Positions 38,000-46,757 of a stretch of 64,000 nucleotides of DNA are shown here, piece by piece. A model generated the notes under the pieces. The model was not told the DNA's origin. It saw only the letters and a list, made by a program, of their open reading frames with translations, and did not search any database. Origin of the DNA: Triops longicaudatus (Eukaryota; Arthropoda; Branchiopoda; Notostraca; Triopsidae); NCBI GenBank assembly GCA_022885665.1, contig JAGQDJ010000025.1, forward strand, positions 186,001-250,000, written 5' to 3'. The stretch's first letter is position 1. Each line of letters begins with the position of its first letter. A program made the translations under genes and the position numbers.

Positions 38000-39540
38000 G
38001 ACGCTTGGATACCCTTGCGAGCGAAAATATGATAATGCTTAATAGTTTGTCAGCGCAGAAGGAATTGGTTTCGCAGTTAGAGCATGATTTGGCCAATGTT
38101 AACACACTGTCGAGCCATTATCGCACTGAAGGAGAGGTAATTGTCGCTCAATGGTATGGCGATTATTCAAAAGGTAATTCATAGGGCCAAGCAGCAGCCA
38201 CGGAATGGGTGGCAGAAGCTGTGAAAGACATTGCGGCTTCGCCAACTTTGCAAACTAGTTATTCCGACGCGGATACAGCTGCGACCCTGTTACCCATATT
38301 GCAAGCTCAACGGGAGCGTTTTAGGTTAGAAAATTTGTTGCATTATATGGATCCCCCGTTTTACGCGTTTAAAGCAATCGGTTTGACACGAACGCGTACA
38401 AAAAGCCAATTCTTACATGTGAAACGGAGAAACGAGGAAAAACGCTTGCCAAGGTAGTTGACAAAATCCGAAGTTTGCATTATCGGAACTGTCACAATCT
38501 TGAGATCTACTGACAACTATTGATTGAGTAATATGAGTGAATTATAATACACGAAGTTATCTCTGTAACTTACGTTTGCGCTAAACGTAGCATTAGCAGG
38601 TAATTTTTTACTTGGTCAATCAGTTTGCGTACAAATAAAAGCATTTAAACTACAAAATTTAGCACAGCCTGTACAGCACTAAACGTCAGTCGATCTATAG
38701 CAAAAATTGCATACCAGTGAGATCTGTTGTTGAGTTAATTTACCCCAAAATTTACCGATTTTTTGACGCGTAAAATGAATTCGTGTAAAATAGACAACGC
38801 GTAATGGGGGAAGTACGTAATGTTACTACGTATTGTGCCAAATTAAACGTGTTATTAACTGGCAGGGCTCGTAATCAAGAGCTGGAAGCGCAGCTTCTGG
38901 AGCATCAGCAGAGATTAGCGCTCTCGCAAAGCGAAGTCGAACGTTTGCGGGCTGATAACGTGGCGCTATACGAGAAAGTCCGCTTTCTGCAAAGTTATTC
39001 CGGACAAGTAAGCGCAGTTGATGTCTTTACACCAAATCGTGCAATTTTTAACTTTGTTTTATTGTTGTTGTTGTCCCAAAGCGTTCCAATGCAGTTGCGC
39101 TTACTTCGACTGCCGCTGAATCACGCTACGAGATGCAATATGAAGAACGGTTAGATCCTTTTACTACGTTTTCGCGTCGTGAACGCCAACGTAAAATACA
39201 GCAACTCGGTCCTTTTGAAAAGATAATCTATTCTTTAGTAAGCACAACGTCCATTTATTTTACCTTTACTTAACGATTTTATATTCACTGTCATTTAGAG
39301 TCAAGCCGTCGTTTCCAATAAAATCGTCCGTACTGGAGCCGTGGTGTATTTCATGCTCTTACACGCTCTTGTATTTTTGGTCTTATACCGTCTGGCGTAT
39401 ACCGAGTCTTGTCATCGTGACATGACAGCGGAGTGCTTTCAAAAGTATATTTATCTGCAAAAGTACAGTGCTTTAAACCTAATTTTCTTAGGTTTGATGA
39501 GCATATGGAGAAGGCTCATGGTGTCAAATTCCATGCTTAA
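38000..39540 (+). CDS. CASP: CASP-specific C-terminal exons (Golgi coiled-coil membrane protein), alternative product of the CUT locus
   Basis: Exons: 38000-38136, 38185-38324, 38866-39007, 39082-39237, 39299-39444, 39492-39540. Joined to the shared exons they give 441 codons in frame. CASP is a Golgi tail-anchored coiled-coil protein of the giantin/COY1 type. Hallmarks in order: QKELVSQLEHDLA, QAQRERFR|ARNQELEAQ, RLRADNVALYEKVRFLQSY, YEERLDPFTTFSRRERQRK, and a single transmembrane helix YFMLLHALVFLVLYRLAYTE close to the C-terminus. Vertebrate CASP has each of these in the same order. The last exon gives CFQKFDEHMEKAHG, like the vertebrate KKFADHLHKF ending. Exon 38000 starts in phase 1, exactly matching donor 21814. 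Two introns are only 47 and 48 nt. Confidence 0.92.
38325..38865 (+). other. CASP intron, no coding exon seen
   Basis: A 541-nt intron between QRERFR and ARNQELEAQ, residues contiguous in vertebrate CASP, so no exon is missing. Nothing else was recognised. Confidence 0.8.
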
Positions 39541-39982
39541 ATTTCACCGAGCAGTCGTCCCAATAGTAATAGATTCGGACGTACGTTTGCACGAAAGTTT
39601 GTGAGTCGATCTACACAAGGATCACTACATGGGCTATATGTTTGTATGGTTGAATTGAATACATTTCTGCACGGGGTTATTATTCGAGGAGTTTCTTACT
39701 TCTTTCCAAAATTCGTATATAAGTTTTGTTGAAGAGATATATGTGGGTCACAAGCAAACTGTGTCCAAATTACCAAGAAGCTTTCTAACAAGCGCATACT
39801 TAACTGCAAAAAAGGCTGGACCATGGCACTGCAGCAACCGTGTTATGTCGCAGAGGAGAGCACAAAGTGAAACATAACAGTATTGCAAAGCTTCAATACA
39901 CAGGCATGGATCATCCGCGGTTCACAAAGAAGACAAATTAATCTAATGCTAAGACTTAACACAGCTTGTTGAAAAAAAATAC
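39541..39982. other. CASP 3' flank, no gene seen
   Basis: A short non-coding stretch between the CASP stop and the minus-strand tRNA. If the 47-nt last intron of CASP were retained, the frame would continue to a stop at 39602-39604. Confidence 0.6.
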
Positions 39983-40055
39983 TGTTTCCGCCCGGGATCG
40001 AACCGGGGACCTTCTGTGTGTTAGACAGATGTGATAACCGCTACACCACGGAAAC
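39983..40055 (-). tRNA. tRNA-Val (anticodon AAC)
   Basis: The reverse complement folds as a standard tRNA: acceptor GTTTCCG paired with CGGAAAC, A box TGGTGTAGCGG, anticodon arm TCTGT-CTAACAC-ACAGA with anticodon AAC, and B box GGTTCGATCCC inside the T arm. A T8 run follows on the minus strand as pol III terminator. It is identical to the copy at 44798-44870, in opposite orientation. Confidence 0.96.
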
Positions 40056-40370
40056 ATGTTTAACATCCGATTAAGTTAGGACTATAATCGTAAACATTAC
40101 AATTAATAATAATATTAATAGTAACAAAAGTAATATTAGTAAGGTAATGAGACAGATACAATTTTTGCACACCTCATCGAATTCTGTATGTGGGTGACCA
40201 TGCCAACCTAAACGGTATTCAAGTATGGGCAAAGATGTCTATTATCATCTCCTACTTCAATTAGCCGAATGCTGGATAGAGACAAATTAAGCTATGGAAA
40301 TTATTCCCCTCCGCACGAGGATTCCGAATCTGCAAGAATTATTGAGCTAGCCCTTCAAATAAGCGAGAAA

Positions 40371-40611
40371 ACTGAGCTTGAATATGAAATTATGCCCTGA
40401 GGGCGTCTCAGGAGCCAAAAATTTTGAAATCCCATAAGGAATAACATGGGAAAAAGTGCAATGCATGATGCCAGCATCATGCTTTCCGAGNACTGAGCTT
40501 GAATATGAAATTATGCCCTGAGGGCGTCTCAGGAGCCAAAAATTTTGAAATCCCATAAGGAATAACATGGGAAAAAGTGCAATGCATGATGCCAGCATCA
40601 TGCTTTCCGAG
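40371..40611. repeat. 120-bp perfect duplication joined by a single N
   Basis: Positions 40371-40490 and 40492-40611 are the same 120-bp sequence (from ACTGAGCTTG to GCTTTCCGAG) separated by one N at 40491. Perfect identity around an ambiguous base is typical of two contig ends overlapping without being merged, so this is more likely an assembly artefact than a true tandem duplication. Confidence 0.9.
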
Positions 40612-40830
40612 GCCTCGTTCACCCTTTCCTATCCCCTCCCCTGCCTCCCATGCTGTTAACAGTGGCACTCTTGGTAATTCCATTTTATTGGGACATACCA
40701 AGTACCATAGGAGGCAGGGCAGGGCATTATCAAAGCCTTTTCTTCTGAAAAACCAAACCTCAGACACGGGGAATCGAACCCACGACCTCACGATTGTAAG
40801 GCAATGCCTTAGACCGCTCGGCTAAAATAT
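40612..40830 (-). mobile_element. tRNA-derived SINE-like element
   Basis: On the minus strand, sequence from 40830 down to about 40760 has a perfect A box (TAGCCGAGCGG) and B box (GGTTCGATTCC) spaced as in a tRNA. The acceptor stem does not pair and the anticodon arm is degenerate, so it is not a functional tRNA. A tRNA-unrelated body (GGCAGGG, CATACCAAGTACCAT and CCTCCC-type sequence) follows to about 40612. This is the layout of a tRNA-headed SINE. A lone decayed tRNA pseudogene is the alternative. The 3' end is unclear because of the duplication next to it. Confidence 0.5.
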
Positions 40831-41329
40831 CTATATTACAACTGCTCGTTTGAAATATAAAAATTCCGGTTGTATGTTACCTATGCAACTTCTTAGATGC
40901 AAACTAGTGCTTTTTTTATTATTATTTTTAGCCTTTTTACTAAGAGGAAGTTTGTTCAAAATAAAACACTATACCTTATGGCCATTCGTACAGGTTTCAT
41001 TTCATTTTATAGGAGTATAGGAAAGTAAACAATTATTATTTATTTTGATAACGTGTACGATTAAAATCACGTACGTGATCCTTTCCCCACACATATTTTG
41101 CTGTTTTTCACCCGATTCGTACTTTCGAGACTTTCTTCATTCGTATACTTCAGTAGCTCGGCGACATATGCATTTGTATTTATCTTATGAACTTTTCAAT
41201 CAGTGTTTATACAAAGCAACGGAAATAAAACCTAATTACATGAAAATAACGAAAACACAAATACACTAGTTTTAGCCTCTATACCACGAACCACTCGTCC
41301 GACAAAAAGACAATAACTAAAATTTAAAG
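40831..41329. other. Spacer, nothing recognised
   Basis: AT-rich non-coding sequence between the SINE-like element and the stop of the minus-strand sushi/EGF gene. It probably includes that gene's 3' UTR. Confidence 0.55.
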
Positions 41330-44190
41330 CTAATTTTCGTCAACACTTCGATTAAATTTACTTTTCATGAAGACATTGCGGATGCCATATCCTGGAGGAC
41401 AATGGCACGTATTGGCAACTACACAGCGCACTCCATTGGCACATTGGTGGGTCGCAATCGCTAAATGTTAAAAATATATTACTTGCCTGACTTTCCACCG
41501 CTCAAGCGATTTACGTTTTTCACACCGAAGACCTTTACAACCAGGACGGTAGGAACAACGGTAAGGGGCGGTACATGTACCACCGTTCAGGCAAGGCAAG
41601 ATGCAATACGCTACGAAATACACGATTACTTTCACAGCATGCAAACTTTTCCACACCACTTTTCATACCTAAACACCAAAATTCTAAAATTAAGAAAAAA
41701 AAAATAATAATAATTTTAAAAATACAAAAATAATGATAAGAAATAAACTAAAAATAAAATAAAATATAAAAATCTTACAATTCCGCTAAAGGTATACGAT
41801 TAATGCACGACTAAATCTACTATTAAGGAAACGCCATAAACGACGCCAATTTTCTTTTTAGCGTACCTGTTTGACTTCTGTCGCAGCTAAGTCCCGGAGG
41901 ACAAGCGCAAACGCCAGTCGGTGGACACGCACCTCCATTAAGACACTGATAAACCGGCGATTCTTTTCAAGCAATAGGTCCTGACCTTTGCGCATTGCTT
42001 TGGCACTTAATCACGTTGTGTCCAAAAGGTTTTTACCTATTATTTTCTTCCAAAATTACGTTTAATTTTAATATAATTCATTATCACTATTAATATTTTT
42101 GTTTTTAAATACCTGGTGGGCACGAAATAACTAAACGTTAACTAAATATTTACGAAAAGCCCAGCAACATAATACCTGGCGGTGCCCAGGGTCGTCCGCA
42201 CATCGTCAACCTAAACAAATAAAATCTTGAAACACTTTTTAACTGAATTTATAAGTTGATCATGTCTTACGCTCGCATTTTCCGGCAGGTGCAGTCCAGA
42301 TTTGATGTACAGACAATGTACAGACAAATATTTATGTCTCACGTAGCCAGATTCGCATTCGCGTTTCAACCACGCCCCCAAAAATCTTGGTTCCACCACA
42401 CTTGGCGCTACTGCGTGCACTTTGGGAGGCGAATCTTGGTAAGAAGTCACTAAAATTAACACAAATGAATGATTCAATTTATACTATTTAAAAGTAAAAT
42501 AAATCGCGACCAAAACTGACATTTATACGAAACCTTAATCAACATATACTTTATTAATAAATGAATACCTTACGCTGTGTTTAAAGAACAAAACAAAAAT
42601 ACGAAAATAAATGAATATTACGATAAGAAATCAACAATTTTGTAAATATGAAAAGAACACGTAGAAAAAAATTATTCAAATACGATAAAAAGCTGTTTAC
42701 CACTCACTTCAGGGATACAAATTGAACGCCATATCCTAAACACTCTAATTATTTTTTTTTCATGTTAAAAAAGTAAACCAAAGACATCTAAAATTACGAT
42801 AATTATATATAAAAAATTGTATATAAATACAATAGATAAAAGAAATAAAATACAATTAAATCAAATAGATAAAAGCTGTTAGCTGCTCACTTCAAGGATA
42901 CAATAAAACGCAAATATTAATAGTAAAACCAATAAAGATATTGACTTAAAAAATAGACAAGAATCCAAAGTACGTTCGCATATCGACGGAGAAGGCGTCC
43001 ACTGTCCCGTTGCGTCGCAGAGTGCGACCTCGAAGCTGTGCAGTGTGTACCCAGCCTCGCACAGGAACCGTACTTTGTCACCGTGCTGTCGATCCACGCC
43101 CATGACGAACCCATCCACGGGAAGTACCAACTCTGGACAGCATTAACCTAACCAAGTCAGAAAATTAATTAATTTTTCAGCATTCTTAGTAATTCTATAT
43201 TCTGTACTTAATAATTTTAAGTACAACAGTACAAATTTTAAGACATTGTAGAGAATTCCCTGACCAAATTCCCGTCACTTGGCACACGCGTTTAGCTTGA
43301 CCCAGAAGCTGGCACCCGGTTTGACACGCATACGAGGTCACAGCCATAAACGTGTGATTTACCGTGCCGAGGAAAACATTCAACGGAGCCTAGATATATT
43401 ATAAAACCATTAAAAAAATAAATAAAACAAAATAATATTTTTAAAAAATAAAAGAATATACTAATAAAAAATTCGTTAAATTTGTAGCCAATAACTTGGA
43501 CTGCGGACAGCTGACAGGTAAGCACTTCGGTACGTAACCAATCCATTTCTCCGCTGTGCATTCCAAGTACCCACTGCGTGATAAGCAATACCCTGGTACC
43601 AAGAATAACGATTTTGCGATCCAACAGGGCCAAATTCCAACTTTCAAGACATTCGCGTAAGGTACTACTGGTGGATATGACAAACATCCTGAAACAATAT
43701 ACAAAAAATAGGATAAATTACATGGAATGCGTATCCTTTCTATTTATTGGAATAACTGCAGGCAAATGTTATAGCTTACGGGCTTATCGAGGGTAGCATA
43801 GAGTAAGAAATGACGCAGTTCTCAAGAAAAAAAAAATTTCTTTTGATGAAAGAAAATTTTGATTTTTTTTTTTTTTCTTTGCAGAAAGAAAGAATTTTTC
43901 TTTCTTTCTTTCTTTCTTGATTGCCTGCTTGCTAGCTGGAGCGCTCCTGGCGAAGAACATGAGGAACTCTTCCGGACCATTGCTCCAAAACGGCTAGTCC
44001 GATTCTCCTGATTTTGGTGTCGAAAATTTCTTTAAAAAATCTGCTTTGTGGTGCCCAAGAATGATGAATAAACTCAAAAACTTACGGTATTCGCGTCCAC
44101 CCCGGTTCTGGGTCACTTGTGCCTCGTAAGCTGTCAGCAAGATTTGGCCACTTGCTTGAACAATTGCCACCAACCGTTCGGGATCAGGAA
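41330..44190 (-). CDS. Sushi (CCP) and EGF-like domain protein, 5' end not found
   Basis: Secreted or cell-surface type protein; no family member was recognised. Exons in transcript order: 44086-44190, 43462-43688, 43225-43389, 42974-43130, 42271-42434, (unresolved), 41867-41962, 41515-41610, 41330-41460 (stop TAG at 41330-41332). CCP hallmarks: GYCLSRSGYLEC...KWIGYVPKC, YACQTGC...RVCQVTGIW, and VRFLCEAGYTL...CDATGQWTPSPSIC. These are followed by EGF-like modules QCLNGGACPPTGVCACPPG and CLNGGTCTAPYRC, then CANGVRC...CHCPPGYG. The first six introns are 54-240 nt by my calls. Phases agree from 44086 to 42271; the join from 42271 to 41962 needs a small exon (perhaps near 42181-42210, reading TMCGRPWAPP) that I could not fit in phase. 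The start codon, and whether there is a signal peptide or membrane segment, were not found. Confidence 0.7.
41515..41962 (-). other. Tandem EGF-like exons of equal length
   Basis: Exons 41867-41962 and 41515-41610 are both exactly 96 nt and both phase 1-1. Each carries C-LNGG-x-C followed by an xxxxCxCPPG- or YRCSYRPG-type stretch. Symmetrical phase 1-1 EGF exons are the classic unit of exon shuffling, and the equal size suggests they arose by duplication. Confidence 0.7.
43896..43919 (+). repeat. TTTC microsatellite
   Basis: A run of TTTC units following a T-rich tract at about 43861-43876, within an intron of the minus-strand sushi/EGF gene. Confidence 0.85.
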
Positions 44191-44797
44191 CTGGATAACA
44201 AGCCAAACATTTTGCACAAAACACATTCGGTATAGTACCGGTAAGATTAGCTCACAAAATTTTTCGCACATGTCACAAATTTGCCTTTCGAGAGGCCCCA
44301 CAACACCTCTACTTTGGAGGCTGACATGGCTTACAACTGAGTTTTAGCAATGAAACGGACTGTATCATTTAACACGCACACATGATGCTTTGCTTCCTTA
44401 GCCGAACAAAAACTTAGTATGGCCACCTTGTGTTCAGAACGGCTAAATTGGCGCGACGCTCAAATCTGTTGTCAAGCTATGAGGGAACGTGTGATAACGG
44501 CCAGTCGATCGAAAAGTCGAAGACATTCAAAAGTTGGTTAACGATTTCGATAATGGAGTAGACACTATATTGCAGAACACATTCTGTTCCTCTGCCTCCA
44601 CAACGGACTTGAAAACTATTTACTTTGAATTACTCGGAGCAAACTAAGCAATCTAAAAGATTCTAGAGGTGAGGTTACTAAAATATCTCTTCACAGACAT
44701 ACCTAAATGTATGACAAAATTATTCATTGTCGTTTTTAAGAATTTCAAAATCACAATATCAAAGTATTACTTTCTTATTTCTTCGCATTGAAAATAT

Positions 44798-44870
44798 GTT
44801 TCCGTGGTGTAGCGGTTATCACATCTGTCTAACACACAGAAGGTCCCCGGTTCGATCCCGGGCGGAAACA
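44798..44870 (+). tRNA. tRNA-Val (anticodon AAC)
   Basis: Starts GTTTCCGTGGTGTAGCGG, anticodon loop CTAACAC, T arm GGTTCGATCCCGG, acceptor CGGAAAC, discriminator A. A T-run follows at 44875-44880 as pol III terminator. Identical over 73 nt to the minus-strand gene at 39983-40055. Confidence 0.96.
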
Positions 44871-46757
44871 GTTGTTTTTTTCCCTCCTTTCTTCAACTCC
44901 TCGTTCTTTACCTTTACTGCATTCGCTATTCATACCCTTTTCTTCCTGTAATTAATTTTGTTTTATAATTATGAGTAATGCTTAGCACTGTGTCTTTTTT
45001 CCCTAGCGAATCGCGTATCTTCATCGCCTGCTTTTGAAGTTGAGTCGGCATGGCTGTGACAGCAGACCTGGGTGTAGACGTGGACATGTGAGTGGCGCTG
45101 ATAATGACGTACGGAGGTTAATTCTCACATCGTTCTCCATACTCGCTATGCAAGGTGAGGCTTATGGTTAGTTATTTTTAAGGAACAGTACTCTGTGCAG
45201 TGGAATGTGTATGGTTGAGGGTGCACCATTGCTTTTAGAAACGACTCAAAAGAAGGTTCCCTATAATATATAGGGCAACCTTGCTCCGTAGGGGTGTCTA
45301 GATTTGGCTTTCCTTGATCTGCATATTGCCATGCACTTGCGTGAGGGCAGTTGAGACTCCGCTTTTCCAGCGTGAGGTCTGTTCCTATAAACCCCGTTCG
45401 GAAGTACTGTAACGACGTCCGATTTTGACTTCCTTTGTTTATACTTTGCACTATTCCTACTTAGTGAGAGCATTCTGTGCGTAATCGGCCATGCATAGAC
45501 CCTTGTTTTGGCGTGTACCCAGAAATCCCAGAGATGACGAGGTAATAATCTTGCCGTACAATTTAGTTCGGAAAAAAGTTGTCTGTTCGCGATATTGTGT
45601 AGGTACTGTGTCACTTCCGGCCTTATAAAGCAAATTCGCGAGTCATTAGCTGAACCACAGTCTATGGCTTATATAGTTCTGGAGAATTACGAGTAGTGAC
45701 GACGTAGTTGGTGACCATTAATATTCTAGAATACTACTCACTATTCCAGCATCCCAGCATTTACGAGCTCATCCCAACCCGTTAGTTTGCTTCACTCACT
45801 TAAGCGAAAATGTATTTACTTCTATGAAATTTTCTTCCGCGCTTTTTATGCAAGTGACGTCAAAAGTTAGTTTGGGAAGCTGCCCAACATGCCCACCTTT
45901 TGGCGTCGGAAGAAATCCAGGCTCCCAATATGCTTAATAGAGCCGAGCTATTTTTGACTCTCCTCGAGTTCAATACCTTAGAAACAGCAGCATAAAAAAT
46001 CTTCTTTCACTTACTCGTGAATAAGCTAACAAATCCCGTGCTCTGCAAATAAGTCACACGCGCTTGTCTTCCAACTATGAAGTTTTGCGTTTGGAAACTC
46101 GAAACTATGGTATTTTGAGACATCGGACAATTACTTCAACTACGTAGTCACCTAAAGATTCTTGAAACCCAAAAAATACGATTATTTCCTTCGGTGCTGT
46201 TAACTTAGTCCAAGCCTGTCTTTCCAAACACCGACAAAGGCTTCTAATATTAGACACAACTTCCCAGCTATTTGAAACGTCCTAATGCGATTTTTGCTTA
46301 GCAACGCACAGGTGTGTGTTTAGCATATTTCCTTACACTCCCACTGCTTAGCTTGCCGTAGCATTGTTCCAGTACCTCACCTTTTATCAGCTTTTGCACG
46401 GGCCATAAAGGTATCAATCAAATATTAATATGTTCCTGTGTTGTGTATATTCTAGGAAGCAAGCATTCGTAACCTTTTTTGTTGGCAAATTATTTGCTAG
46501 TGTTTCGGAGTTGGCGTTTGTCTCTGTTGACGTCGTGGGCAATCGCTTGTGGTTGTCCTGTTTTTAGCCCTCCGATGCGGAGCTGGGCTCCTTTCCCAAT
46601 TTGATTCTCATTCTATGTCCGAAAGGCCCCAGTGTCTCACAGTGTACACGCGGGAGATTTCAGTAGACTTGTTCAACACTTGTTAAGTGGCTTCGTGCTA
46701 ACGAACAGATCCGCGAGGATAAATCTTTGCTAATCAGAAAAGTGCGATGCGCTAAGA
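44871..46757. other. Spacer, nothing recognised
   Basis: No domain-bearing frame. The minus-strand frame at 45261-45614 (117 codons) has no family resemblance. The end nearest 46758 presumably contains the promoter and 5' UTR of the PDZ gene; no TATA box was identified with confidence. Confidence 0.5.

Noticed and set aside
39445..39604. Unspliced CASP C-terminus (KYIYLQK...)
   Set aside because: Removing a 47-nt GT-AG intron gives FDEHMEKAHG, which matches the vertebrate CASP ending, so the read-through form is kept only as a possible isoform.
40347..40825. Frames crossing the single N (two minus, one plus)
   Set aside because: They run through the duplicated block and the SINE-like element and repeat the same peptide because of the assembly duplication.
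40761..40830. Functional tRNA gene on the minus strand
   Set aside because: A and B boxes are intact, but the acceptor stem does not pair and the anticodon stem is degenerate; a SINE head or pseudogene fits better.
45261..45614. 117-codon minus-strand frame
   Set aside because: No domain, no supporting splice sites, no family resemblance.
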